Source of the DNA: Pterobdella sp. o SKG-2022
Taxonomy: Eukaryota > Annelida > Clitellata > Hirudinida > Piscicolidae
NCBI GenBank assembly: GCA_964035795.1
Contig: OZ038322.1
Coordinates: forward strand, 3,444,264-3,508,263
Direction: 5' to 3'
DNA length: 64,000 nucleotides
Position numbers and translations under genes: made by a program. This document shows, piece after piece, positions 51,844 through 64,000 of the stretch. Numbering within the stretch: the stretch's first letter is position 1; every line of letters starts with the position of its first letter. The notes under the pieces are model-generated. The model was not told where the DNA came from, did not search any database, and saw only the letters and a list, made by a program, of their open reading frames with translations.

Positions 51844-54520
51844 TTTGCGAAATGTCTTCTCCTTTTGGCATCTTATGATTCTCTTTCTGCTTAAAATTTA
51901 AAAAATTTTGATGTTAAAACTATCGATTCACGATCCCAATAAGACATTAACAATGGATGTTTCCAATACTTTGGTCTTTAAATACAACTTATCCATAACA
52001 TCAATAAAATATTTTTTCGTGAAAAAAATTCATAGAAACTGCAAAAAAATGAAAAGACTACATGCGTGAGATTAGGCAAATATTGTTAGAGTAAGAAAAA
52101 ACCAATCTAGCAAAATCTCTATAAATTCACCAAGAGAATATCCTATATTTTATTAATGCAACATAAAGAGCTTTAAATAGGGAAGATTAATTACGAACGT
52201 TTTTATTTTCAACCAATAAATTTACTTTTTGATAAATAATCAATTATACAAAATTCAGTCAATAATTTTCACAACACAACCACACTGAAATAACCATCTG
52301 AAACTTTAAAACTCCTCCATATAAGACACAAACTTTAAAAGTACTTAATGAAATTCATCTGAAAATCTTCATGCGCGTTATATTATAAAGAAAAGAGTAT
52401 TTACGTAATGTCACCAACTGTACAGCCCACATACAAATGTGTACAACAGAACTCACATGCTCTCTAGTTCCCTTATATATGTAAACAATATTACATTTTG
52501 CATGTTCAGATTGATAGTTTATAGTTGTTGGCATGTGGCAAACATTCTCATGTTTCTTCATTGTTTAAAAATTCAATGTTTTTGTTGTTCATATATACAA
52601 TATTTATTTTTTATTTAGTTTAATTATTCATATTTTTTTGATTTTTAAGTTACATAACAAACTCTCCACGGAAACATCACTGTCTTTTAAAGCTTTATAC
52701 CTTCTTTCAAGCAAAAAATTCTGAATTTTATTTCAATAAGCATAAAATTTTGTTTATATCAACAAAATTTTATTTATATTAGAAGTTCTTCATGACCACA
52801 TAAAGCTGATTGGCTGAAGAACACCCATCCAACGAAGAGGATGCAACAAAACAAACACATCGTCCAGTCTATATTGAGACAGATTCATTCAACGTTGATT
52901 CCTTCAAAGTAGATTCAGTCCCCTATATTAGCCATAAATCTTTTTATTGCCGTTAATTCTGTCGGCAATTGGAACCGTTAAGCCCTTTTGAACCTCTGTT
53001 TCTTTTATATTTCTTCACATCACAAGTCACTCTTTCATATGTTCTGCGTTTAAAAGCATGATGCGAAGCAAATATTTTAACATAAGCTTGAATACTTTTG
53101 TTATTCCATGGTGGATGTGTGAAAAGAAAACTCCAATAAAGAGAAAAACACCTTTATAATTCTGTTTGAATTTTCTTTGACTTTCGAAAACTTTTAAACA
53201 AAATGTCAAATTGCCACTCCGCATACATTTTTAGATTAAAAAAGAAATAAAAACTTTGAAAAAAGTTTTTTTGAAGTGACATTCAAATGGGCAAGTTTTT
53301 TGAGCGCCAGTACAAACATCTTTCTTAAACATCTCTTTTAATATTTATGAAAATAACGTTAATGCACTTTTTCTTCTTATGAAGAATTAAAATCTACTAT
53401 AAAAACCAAATAGTGCGTGGATGGAAGTTTTAACTTCAGCAGAACCACACACATTCAGCACGGGATTCACGCCTCTCACGCACTTCAAATAAAATGCTTT
53501 CAACTTCACATTCAGATGTCTCGCAGTCAATAACCTTATTTTTAATTGCGTTTTTATGAGGTCTATTTGAAACTTTGAAAATTTTTAACCGAGTTTTTAA
53601 AGTCATCAACTTAAATCAATTGTAAAAAAATTCTATCGATTTGAATCTAAACAAATTCAAATAAAATATACCTTTACGAATTCCCACTAACTTATGCACG
53701 GTCGGGGGCACACGCAGATGAAATAAAATTTAAAATAGCCTTATCCAACTGAGAGCCGTTTTAAAAACCATCTATCAGTGATCGTGCGTTTGAAGAGGCG
53801 TGTTGGAAAATACAATAAACATTACCACTATAAATCTGATGTCTTGAGCTGTGTTGAAGCTACAACACATGATGATATTTGATAGAGGCAATAACGAAAG
53901 ATGTTTTCAATGTGGTTTATAATGCACTTCCGAAACGTAGTTGATACCTGTTTTATGGCATCCAAGCATTCTGTGGGCTTTGCAGCTCAAATCTACGCAC
54001 AAACATGTACGTGAGTTTGTTTATGGGCGTGCAAGATTTGATCGCTAACACTGTCGATCCATGAGGCTTTTCTTTGTAGTATTAATAATGGTGATTTGGA
54101 GATTTTTCAGTTTTTGAGTTACAGAGGAAGTGTTGAAGGTCGTTTGTATTCGATATGTGTGTTTCATTTTTATGATGATGTGACAAAGCTCATTGATTGA
54201 TCGAGACAAACAAATGAAAGGATGTGGTAATTTGGAAAAATCTCTCATATTAAATTGAAATAAATATTAAAAAAAATAATTTAATCAGATTTTTTATTCA
54301 ATCGAAATCAGTGGACATTTTAATTAATTTTTAGTTTTGTTTAAATTTTCATTAACTTCCATCTTCGAAGTAATCCAACCGCAATAAGGATTCAATGTGG
54401 ATAGCACAAGGTGGTGAAGAAGGCAGATGCAGGCTCCGTTGGCGTGTACATCTAGAAGAGAGCTCAAAAAGAACTAATTAATTTGTGTTATGTACCAAAT
54501 ACAACTTTATCTCTCCTAAT
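51844..54520. other. upstream of the Kv gene; no gene supported
   Basis: AT-rich DNA likely to include the Kv promoter and any 5' UTR exon. Short frames show no recognisable motif. Confidence 0.45.
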
Positions 54521-54524
54521 TTCT

Positions 54525-54655
54525 TCTTCAGCGCTCAACAGCCCTGTAGACATTACATGTTGGAATGCATAAGTCGGTCATCAGATGACCCAGCTTTGAG
54601 CACTGCAACCATGGGGGAGTTAGCTTGCATTGAATGTAATGTAACTTAAAATGTA
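54525..54655 (+). pseudogene. short LINE-like C-terminal fragment
   Basis: A plus-strand frame reads CRHYMLECISRSSDD and onward to ELACIECN before TAA, recalling the Cys-His-rich HYxLEC box after LINE reverse transcriptases. It is followed by a TGTAATGTAA-type tail. Only one motif supports the call. Confidence 0.35.
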
Positions 54656-55449
54656 AATTAAAACCTTTATTATCATTCACGGCCATGTTTCCAAAGATTT
54701 ATACGGAAATATCAAAAATAGTTTGTTTGAAACAACATATTAAAAATTTTTTTTATGAAGTGAATGTGGGATGAGTTTGGAGTGCTGATATGATTAATTA
54801 TATGTGAGGGATTGACATTATATAGAAATAAGCTACCAAGGACAAAAATAAAAACATAAGCAAGATGCCTATTTAAAAAAAGATTGAAAAGTATATGTAA
54901 ACAATTTTCAGAAATCTTAATCAACAGTTTCATAAGCAACACGAAAGACTTTTTCAATTTGTACATCAAAAAACCCCTTTAATTTCACATAAGCTCCTTG
55001 GACTGTATATTTTTGCATATTTTACGATAGTGTTAATTTAAGAAAGTAATGCACATTATATAGAAGAAAAGCGTTCATATCTAAAATATCCACTCAAAAA
55101 CGTTACAATTATGTTTTTATTCCAATGATTTAGTAACTGGAGAGTATAAGTTTTTTTTACAAAATAACACTGAAAAAAGTAAATAAAACGGAAAAGTTAC
55201 TGGAAGTTGAATTGGTTGAATTTGAAGATAGTGTGTGGATTAATAAAACGTTGAGGTGAAATGGACATTAAAAAACCATTAAAAGACTCTTCATCTCTTT
55301 AAGTTGTTTCAACAGCTTTCTGCCTTGAATGTAATTTATTTTATTGCTTCCCCAATTCTTTTGATGATATATATTACTACGCTAGTGCTGAACGTGATAA
55401 GAGCGAACTTTAACAAATGTTGTAATTATTGTGAGCTTCAGTTGTTTCT

Positions 55450-55886
55450 CGGCGATATATAAATGTATTTTGTTATCATCACCATAGTTTTGTGTCTGTT
55501 TCCGTGCTAGCATGGGTTTGGACGGGATCTCATAATGGCTATTTTCCACACTTCACGGTTTTGGGCTCGTATTCCAGTCTTCAGGTATCTTAAATTTGTC
55601 TATGATACCATTGAAAAGATCTGTCATACGGCCAATGCCTAGCTCACCAAAAGCTTGCGACATTTTCTGCAAAACCCCAGAATTACCAGATGCTTTTCCA
55701 CACTTCATTCTGCCCAAAACTGTGTCGACTTCTATTTTAGGCCGCGGTCCAATTGTGGGATCGTGTAGAGCTAATGACTCCTCATTCCAATCAAACTCCT
55801 CATTCAACAGACGTTCATAGTGTTCTTTCCATGCAAGTAGCTTTTCATGGTCTGTAACAGCTAAGTCCCCTCTGTCATTTTTGACA
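55450..55886 (-). pseudogene. LINE reverse-transcriptase N-terminal fragment fused to a retroposon tail
   Basis: A minus frame open from about 55886 to 55553 carries the start of a non-LTR reverse transcriptase: LLAWKEHYERLLNEEFDWNE, then PKIEVDTVLGRMKCGKASG and IDKFKIPEDWN. After PEDWN the similarity stops and the sequence continues into a 3'-tail-like stretch (CCATGCTAGCACGGAAACAG, then GGTGATGATAACA). So the element carries an internal deletion joining the palm start to its 3' end. Confidence 0.8.
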
Positions 55887-57696
55887 TAATTCTATTATAC
55901 TATATAATAATGAAAAACACTTTGATTATATAAATGATTGAGTAGTTTCAATTTTTGCTGATTAATTTGAAAGAAAAGATTGTCGAGTTTTTATTCGAAT
56001 CAAAGAAAAGTGTAAAACAAGAAGTAATGACGAAAAATGAGTCAAATGTCGATTTTTTTGATTCTCTCAAATACGTTAAATAAACTAAAATAATACTATA
56101 ATAAGGGTTCTTGTTTTTGTGGGATGATTGCAAGAATAATAACAATAAAAACTAACGGAAACTAAAAAATTTGATTTACAGCCCGATTTCAAAAATAAAA
56201 ATAAAAGAAAGTAAAATAATAATATACAAAATACCAATAATAATAATAAACAAAATAATAAAAACAAGAGAACAGTGATGAGCTTGAGAGTTGATTGCGG
56301 GTGGTGTTGCTGATTGCTTTATAAAGCCGCCATTAACCCTCTATGATGGCCACAGTGGCTGGGTGTGTCTTCAGGGCACATCATTTGAGCTTCGTTGCAC
56401 GGATCCTTTTCCATTAAAAATCTATTCATTGAAAGCTTAATCTCCTAATTGCCATAAAATTGTTACGTATATTATTCTATATATTGATATTGTTATTGAA
56501 GTACATGGACCTTACAAAACTGAGACATCGATCATTTTAATGACCACGGCATATATTGTAGTACTTTATCAACAATGATGAACATGGTTTAAATGATCAT
56601 AATAACATGGATAAGAACTTTTAATTGATGATTTGAAGGTCGTTTTTATACAATGAGACTTAATAGTATTTTTAATGAAATATAATAAATGGGTTCTTTT
56701 ATATTAAACGCTAAGACAATATCTTTATGGCCTACTTACTAAATTACATGAAAAAATACCAAAAATTCCAATAATATTATTAGAGATCAGGATGAGTAAC
56801 CATCATAAATCTCACACCGAGCCTACCAAGCATTTGAACACCATTGTAACTTATGATCAAAATCGTTGGTAACAGCCTCAACAACTCAAAACAACAAGCA
56901 GCAGCAGACGATATTCCCATTAATTATCTTTATAACACTTTCTATAACATTCAAGTACAAAATCATTTTATTGTCTCTACAGGACCCTGGCATATTGACT
57001 CCATATTCAATAGCATCTAGTATACCCTTTTCATATTGTCCTCTACAGAATCCCAACATACCATGTCCACATTGTACTTTATAGCACCCAGTACATTATG
57101 TTTGCTTTGTCCTCTACAACACCTCTATAGCACCCTGGTAAACTACCCTCCTACTCTCAAGCACCCTATTAATCACTAGTGCAACCTGACACTGCAAATC
57201 GAGACCCTAACGCTATTAGTCTTATTTAGTATTGATATATTATTATTTTTATTATTAGTATGAAGTGATAATGATACTGATTTTATTGCAGAGTGAGGTA
57301 ACCTTTGACGTTATTTATAGGCTACTTATTTGTAGATAAATACAAAATTATTACTATAATAATAATAATAACAACAATAATAATAATTAGTATTATTGTA
57401 AATATGCGTATTAATATCAGTATTATACTGTCTATAGCAGCATATCAAAATAAGGCAGGAGCATTGTTTATTTACAGAAGGTATGTGTGCTTTTGTATCC
57501 TTGTTATAATCCGCATTTTATGTATCATCATCATGACCGTCATCATCCTCATCATGAGCATCACCATCATTGCTAATCTTTACAAAACCATTATTATTGC
57601 TTTGATTATTGTTTAATTGGTGATTGGTTTTTGATTATTATTACATTATTTTGATTATTTATATTATTATTGTTCACAGGATAAAAATGAGTAGGG
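55887..57696. other. AT-rich spacer with a degenerate 65-71 bp tandem repeat
   Basis: Between the LINE fragment and the 3' end of the LIM gene. Three phrases related to TTGTCCTCTACAG lie at about 56971, 57036 and 57107, spaced 65 and 71 bp, each followed by C-rich CCCTGG/CATA-like text. This suggests a decayed tandem array over about 56960-57190. A (TAA)-rich patch lies near 57355. Confidence 0.4.
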
Positions 57697-60600
57697 TCAT
57701 GTGATTCTACGTAGGTGACATGATTTGCAAAGGAGGGTGTCGTTCAGAGGGTAACAGAGAAGGTGGCGGTCACTTGCCAGGCCTCTGTGACAGTCCTGTG
57801 TGAAGCGGTGTGATGGGGTGTAGTAGTGAGAGGTAATGGTGTGAAGTGTGCTGTGGTGTAAGACAATGTTGTGGGTATGATGAGGTGTGGAGTGTGAAAA
57901 AAAGTGTGGTGTAAGATGTGTGATGCGGTGTGAGATGTGTTATTTTCTATATATTCTATTATTATTTATTCATTTAATTAATTTATTTAATACTAACCAT
58001 TATGTCGCACATTCGGTGACGGTGGGATGTGAAGTGGTTATAGTATGGTGATGTGGTGTGGTAGAGTATGGTGATGGTGGGATGTGGTGTGGTATAGTGG
58101 TGGTGGGATGTGGTGTAATATGGTACGTTGAGGTGTGGTGTGGTGTAGTATGGTGGTGATGGGATTTGGTGTGGTGTTGTATGGTGGAATGTGGTGTCGT
58201 ATGGTGGGATGTGGTGTGGTGTTTTATGGTGGGATGTGGTGTGGTGTGTTATAATGATGGTGGAATGTGGTGTGGTGTGATATAATGATGGTGAAATTTG
58301 GTGTGGTGTGTTATAATGATAGTGGAATGTGGTGTGGTGTGATATAATGATGGTGGAATGTGGTGTGGTGTGGTGGGGGTGAAATGAGGTGTGGTATGAT
58401 GATGATGGGATGTAATGTGGTAGAGTATAGTGTTGGTGGAATGTGGCGTGGTGTGGTATGGTGGTGGTGAGATTTGGTGTGGTATAGTATGGTAATGTAA
58501 TGTGGAGATGTGATATGTAATAGTTTGATGTGATTCGGTGGTGAAGTATGATGATATAGTTTAGCGTGTGACGTGGTTTGGTTTGATTATGGTAGTGTAG
58601 TGTGATGGAGGTAATAGTTATGATAACAACAAGTTGATTATAAAGGAATAGGAGCGATGTCTAAATGGTGCACCAACGTCGTCTTATCGTCATAATGTGA
58701 ATGTGCCAAAACATGCTAATAATATGATGCTGGGAGTTATGAAAATGCTTGATTCTTTCGCCATATGTCCAATACACTTTTAAGTATTATATATCAACAT
58801 AATTGAACGTATGCAGTATTTTTTATATTGGAATCAAGTTGGTCAATTACGTGAATGCAAGGCGGAAAAATGAGGTATAGAAAGAAGATAGAGAATATCA
58901 TAAATTAATCGAAAGGCAACTAAATGATGTAAATATCAACTGACGATGATAATATCGAATGACGTGTTTGCAATAGTAACAGATAATAAGTTTTTATAAT
59001 TGATATTGTTTTACAAGAGCAAACTCTTATCAAACGAATAAAAAGATCTCCACATCACGAACGAAGCTCTTTTGATCTCATACAAAATCTATATTCATAA
59101 AAATATTCACAACAATGGCGAGTTTGAATTAGGTTTAGTGGAAGTGGCAAATGGTTGATTTTTTTTTGAAATGGTGCAAATTTGCCTACGCAGGTCGTTA
59201 TGGGGGCTTTTATATCTCATGATGCAAATTTTATCGCTCCAAAAAAACAATTAAGTATTACTCGTGAGCTGTTCAAAGAAGAATAATGATAAAAATAAAA
59301 CAATAATAAAGAATATGAATATATAAAAAAATTGAGCATTTTCAAAATAGAATCATAAAAATGTTTAAATTTTTATTTACTTAATATAAGAAAATTTTCA
59401 AGTCCCGCTGATTATATTATTGGAAAGGTAGATTGGTCTATTTCAAAAAAAAAATTTTCCTTTATTTATTTCTCACTATTCACGTTAACTGTTTTTTTAA
59501 AATTTCCTCTTATCCACCAGTCTTCATATGCTTTTAACAAATTCGATTGGTCAATAAGGCCATAGGCGAAGTGAGGAAAGAAGAAATACAGTTTTAATAT
59601 ATATAGGACATAAAAAGCAGTATACAGTCGTGGAAGCGGGAAGATAAATGAAGAAATATACGGGTAAAAAAGAATTCATAAAACTAATCGATATAAATTC
59701 TCGAATGATATAAAGGGTGATAAAGTTGAGAAACAATTAGACCTCCACGCGGCCTGGTGATGATTCTGCCAAACTGAAAAGCATCGTTAAGCAATGTTTC
59801 AGCTCCAGGCTTGTGCAGTATTGATTCGCACATGGAAACAATTTGAGTTCTTACACTTATTTTTTGTTTCTTAAAATAAAAATTGTCAATTTTGCATGTT
59901 TCTCAGATGACTGAATGAAACACAAGTCATTATTTATGATCATTCTTTCTTAATAACGCCTCAACTCGCATTACTTTCCTCAAACTCAAAAAAATCATTT
60001 AATATTGTATTACATTTATTATTCTAAGATACCTCTAATAACTAGCACTAACACCACTGGCTGCAAATGTTCTGAGAAGAGTGGCAAATATTGGACACCA
60101 AAAAAAAGGTTGATAATGAAAATAATGCAAAAAGCTTCCATAAACGCCCAAGGAATATAAAGCAATTGAAAAATTCATTTCTAATAGTTTGAAAAAAAAA
60201 CATTTTTAAAGTTTCAGAAAAAAATCTTTTTCAATAGTTTGAAAAAAATCTTTTGATGTAGACTCCAAAAGTTTGAAGAGAAGCTCTAAAAATACCTGAG
60301 AATTCCAAACAGACATGAATAAATTCATGAACAAAAATATACTTAGAAATATTATGAGTTCGCAATCACCGGCTAAAAGCCATTATATTTGTTATGACGA
60401 TAAAAGCATAAAATTTATTTTTTTTCTCGTCTCTCAATGAGACCAAACTTTTCGAGACCAGGTTCTTTCGCATTTTGATAATTGGCTTCATTAACGTTTG
60501 GTGTCGTTTTGCCTGCGTTACAAAGTGGCTGAATTGTGTGTAAAATGCACAGAACTCATATGTAAATCAATTTATCAAATCATGTTTATAGCCAGCTATA

Positions 60601-62270
60601 TTTACTTGAAATGAAGCTTATAGAATTAAAGAAAGGCATATAATAAAATTGACAAAATATTAAATCCTCACCAAAATTGAAAAATTATAAGCTTTAAAAA
60701 ACACAAATCAAAATAAGAGACTTCATGCTTTTTAAAAAAGTGGGATAAAAGCCCAATCGAACACTATATAAAGCACCAAAAACAGGTCTTAAAGAAAAAA
60801 AAATAGAATAGTAAAGTTATAATATGAAACAAAAAAAAAGGCATTATCATCACAGGACAAATAACAAGTAATGAAACAATCAACAGATAAAGCGAAACAA
60901 AAAAAGTGATGAGAAAAACAAAACACTAACGTGGCATTTGAAGCACTCCACGTGGAAGTCCTTCTCCATCGACACCACCCTGGTTGTCCCCCCGTTGTAC
61001 TGGCGAGTCAAATATAACTTGTGTCATGCTGATACTACTACTACCACTACCATTACTAATAAAAATGATAATAAATTGATGAATATTTGAATAATAGCTA
61101 GATAAACTTAGTTTCTCTAACAATCTTGAAAAAAATATTTTGAAAAAACTATTTCAAATCAAATACAGTAAAATATAAACTCATCCTAGAACAAACATTG
61201 ACTAGTGAATAGTCTCGAATCTCAAACAAATAAGCACCCACCTATCAACCAACACTCTATCGTAAATTCCAAAACATTTATTAAACACAAAGTCACTCAC
61301 TTGGGTAGGAACAATACTGTGAAAGCAAGAGGAGCACTTGGGAGCATACAAACTGGGTGGTGGAGTGATGCAATGATACATAAGCCATGAGTGTGATCAT
61401 TAGTCAACATCATGTATTATAAATCAAAATTATAATCAACTCCGTGTTATGCAATTGTTCAACCGTTTTATTTTTCGTTATACAATAATTCAAACAATGG
61501 ATCACAGGGAAATAAAGTAAACAAAAAGCCAAGAAAAGAAAGAAAATAATGTATAGATAAAAGCAATATAAAACACGATACAAAACAAACCTATGATAAT
61601 CTCTGATGCAGTATATATCGTTGTGCACATCAATGGTGAACGCCACACCATCCAAGCACACTCCACATATGTGACATTTAAAGCATCTTGGATGGTATGA
61701 GTTACCCATAGCTTGCAGGATCTGAGGTGGGATGATTATGTTAGTGATGGGTTGATAGTGGAAATGGTGATAGGTGGTGTGAAATTAATAGATGATTTGG
61801 TGGTTGAATAAGGAATGGTGTAGTTGAGCCGAGAATGATTATAATTTGAGCCGTCGAAATAATTTATTTCGCAATTGATAATTTTTAGTCGTAATCATCG
61901 ATTTAAACTGACAAATTTTGCTCGTAGGTTTTCGTGAATACACTCTAAACCCCTAATTTTTATTTTGAAACTTGGTGATTAAGATTTTTGAATCCTAATC
62001 AATTATCCTTCAACATGCAAACCTCCCAAATCTCATCAGTAACATTCAGTTGTATTTAAGAGTAAAGCTTATTCGCAAAAGTTCATGTTTGCCAACGTAT
62101 TCTTAACCATGCATGTCACTAAGATGATTGCCCACACCTTGAGAAATATGGTGAGTGGTGTGGGTTCGTTTGAGACTTGCTACCAAAGAAAACTAAATAA
62201 AAACAAATATAACTGGAAGCACACTGGTTATTGCATCGTAGATTGACTGAATACGTAATAATAAAAGCAA

Positions 62271-62341
<71 letters not shown>

Positions 62342-63503
62342 GTAATGAGAAAAAAAAATATAATCTAAAAAACGTTGCGGATAATGTAAATAATTATGTA
62401 ACGACGGGACTGACATCTTCAATGATCAACTGGCCACAAGAGGCACATTTCTCTGAGGTCTGTTGGAAGCCTGAGTACTGGGTGGTTATGATACAATAAT
62501 GGTGAGAAGATTAATGATGAAAAACAATACGAAATAACATCAATAAAAAATAATAACGAGCAGAAAAATTAGAATAGAAAAACATTGAAAAAGAATAATT
62601 TCTGTTGAAAATCATCATCATCATCAAGACTCACATTTTTATCACCATTCTTTTTTAATTTTGTTTCCATGTCAATATGGGTTTGAACATAGATTTAAAA
62701 CAATAATATAAAAATTGACAATATGAAAAATGCCATAAAAGCTCCATCCACCATTATATTCATGAACATTCAGTTCGAAATCAATTACAAGTGAAATTGA
62801 TGGATCTGCCCTCAAGTTCTGCGTCATTTTGTATGCGAGCATGCCATCAGTCGCCCCAAAATGTGCAATGATGGGTGGAAATTAACAAAAATACTTTGCA
62901 AAAGTAGGTAACTAGATGCATTAGAAACTCGAAACGCTACATATATTAGCAAAAACAGAATCATCAATACAAAATGGAACCCATGGGATTTCAAAAAATA
63001 TCTCATGATACTTTATGAAATAAAAATTTGATCTAGTATATCTTATAACTGAATCATTATAATTAAGCTGTAAATACTTCTCAGCATTGTTGGTTGTGCT
63101 GTGGTATGATGGTGTCAGTAACAACCAATGAAATAATGAAATCAAGGTTGGGTGTAGATCATTGAAGTTTTTAGTGTATGAAATGTTTTAATGAAAGGCA
63201 TGATGCTAACAAATAAGCAATTCACTAACTCATCCAACGAAAATAAACAAATTGTGCATAGAAAAATTCCGAAATAACATATTGTTATACATGAAAATAT
63301 TAACGGACATCATAAAAAAGTATTATAGTCACTGGTATGATGAAAACAAAAAATTTTGAAAAATTAATAAGGTTGAAACATAAGCATGGATGCTAAAATA
63401 TGGAGCCCAAATAGTGCATGTTGATTGAAACATACCAGGTAGTCTTCCTCACAATAGATTCTGCCCTGAACGTTGTAAAAGTGCTTGTCCTTCAAATGTC
63501 GAC
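57697..63503 (-). CDS. jub: Ajuba/LIMD1-family triple-LIM protein, 3' exons only
   Basis: Exons seen (minus): 63503-63436, 62477-62415, 61721-61591, 61352-61301, 61017-60931, 57795-57697 (TGA); together 166 residues, phases closing. They encode the second half of LIM1 (HLKDKHFYNVQGRIYCEEDY), all of LIM2 (EKCASCGQLIIEDILQAMGN, then YHPRCFKCHICGVCLDGVAF and IYCIRDYH) and all of LIM3 (APKCSSCFHSIVP, RVVSMEKDFHVECFKCHDC, LLCYPLNDTLLCKSCHLRRI). Zinc-ligand Cys/His are in place. The EEDYLYSGFQ and SMEKDFHVEC wording favours Ajuba/LIMD1/WTIP over zyxin/LPP. These proteins link adherens junctions and actin to Hippo signalling (binding LATS/Warts) and to RNA silencing. The final exon is 3.1 kb beyond the previous one and is only 99 bp. 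The N-terminal part and LIM1 first half lie outside the window; 63504-64000 shows no exon. Confidence 0.9.
58029..58495 (+). repeat. G/T-rich minisatellite, unit of about 26-33 bp
   Basis: Fifteen or so units related to ATGTGGTGTGGTGTG followed by NTATAATGATGGTGGA, varying by short insertions and deletions. Across 57.82-58.6 kb the plus strand has very little C. The array lies in the last intron of the LIM gene, whose transcript reads the C/A-rich strand. Confidence 0.85.
58610..60925. other. remainder of the last LIM-gene intron, no feature seen
   Basis: AT-rich intronic DNA. No additional LIM-like exon is visible, and the flanking exons join in phase 0 without one. Confidence 0.5.
62271..62336. 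repeat. (CTA)n microsatellite
   Basis: About 22 TAC/CTA units, ending in an imperfect CCACCA, within an intron of the LIM gene. Confidence 0.95.
62610..62695 (-). repeat. retroposon tail related to the one at 55.5 kb
   Basis: The plus strand reads (CAT)n, then TTTGTTTCCATGTCAATATG and GGTTTGAACATAG, paralleling the 55.47-55.53 kb stretch TGTTTCCGTGCTAGCATGGG followed by TTTGGACGGGAT. Both are in the minus orientation. Confidence 0.5.
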
Positions 63504-64000
63504 CTGTGTTGGTGTGTTGTGTAGTTTGGAGGCTTATCACTGTGTTAAAAGTGATTGTTGATTTGCCTGGCTTATAGCAGAACATCGAACTTATGGTTTG
63601 AAGGTGTTTTGAATTGTTTCCTTTCAAATTTGTTGCTGTGAGCTTAAAATACTAATTGAGCCAACTTTTCTCAATTTTATAAAAACACACTGCAACTACT
63701 AGTGTTAAGTTGGATGCAGTTTAGCATCAAAGTTCAAAACAGTATTATTTTTTAAAGATTATAAATATAAGAAAAAATTCTTTTGAACAAAAATTTAAAT
63801 GTTCTAATTATAAATTCAGAGTAAATTTTTGTTAAACAGTTGATAATTATAGTAATTCATAGAACACTAATTGAAAATCTTGGCATTTTTTCAACTAGCA
63901 TCATCAACCAAAAAATGGCAATTAAAATCAGTTTTTTACTGCTACCCTTCTCTAGATTATAACAGGAAAAGTAATCAATAGCTAGAAACAACAAGGCAGA
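63504..64000. other. LIM-gene intron, continues off the window
   Basis: No LIM1 first-half exon (C-X2-C pairs) is present on the minus strand here, so the intron extends beyond the right edge. Confidence 0.55.

Noticed and set aside
59740..59830. Minus-strand stretch after a TTTCAG that might be the missing LIM3 exon
   Set aside because: It lacks the Cys/His ligands; the true terminal exon with HLLCYPLNDTLLCKSCH was found at 57795-57697.

Overview
This is a eukaryotic nuclear window from an AT-rich invertebrate animal. Genes are split by short GT-AG introns (mostly 80-900 bp), stops follow the standard code, and several families are animal-type: a Shaker-type Kv channel, an Ajuba-family LIM protein, FAM76 and a Rab26/37 GTPase. 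There is no operon structure. I cannot place the phylum; decayed LINEs, tRNA-derived SINEs and very long microsatellites are widespread in invertebrates.

Layout. 1-9.8 kb is AT-rich DNA with no gene I can support, holding a CRE-like motif cluster and a SINE fragment. 9.8-12.4 kb is a gene with a TATA/CCAAT promoter, a 5' UTR intron and a single coding exon for a 517-residue Asn/Asp-rich protein of unknown family. 12.8-20.3 kb is repeat-rich: a dispersed repeat, a CAA-rich tract, a C2H2-finger fragment running into about 460 bp of (TG)n, a palindromic CRE pair, (TAA)n and about 850 bp of (GATA)n. 20.9-41.1 kb is the dense part: FAM76 (+), OXSM (-), BLOC1S6 (-), RAB26/37 (+), ATP5PB (-), PBDC1 (+), MGST3 (+) and SDHAF1 (-). 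I assembled these exon by exon; every intron obeys GT/AG and every phase closes. 41.8-43.0 kb is a dead LINE reverse transcriptase, and 45.0-46.0 kb is the end of a small membrane protein gene. 47.5-51.7 kb is the Kv channel (-), 52-57.6 kb is repeat-scarred DNA, and 57.7-63.5 kb is the 3' part of an Ajuba/LIMD1-type gene (-) whose 5' end lies beyond the window.

How genes relate. Two close head-to-head pairs (BLOC1S6/RAB26 and ATP5PB/PBDC1, about 440 and 470 bp apart) may share promoters. The first pair joins two membrane-trafficking genes. OXSM, ATP5PB and SDHAF1 are nuclear genes for mitochondrial functions within 17 kb. This is a chance neighbourhood or local co-expression, not a pathway.

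The least explained signals are a 78-bp-arm hairpin in FAM76 intron 8 whose four mismatches are all G-U compatible in the sense RNA, two smaller pre-miRNA-sized hairpins in other introns, the unknown Asn-rich protein, the CRE-like clusters and a strongly strand-biased G/T minisatellite in the last LIM-gene intron. I found no wholly new multi-gene system.
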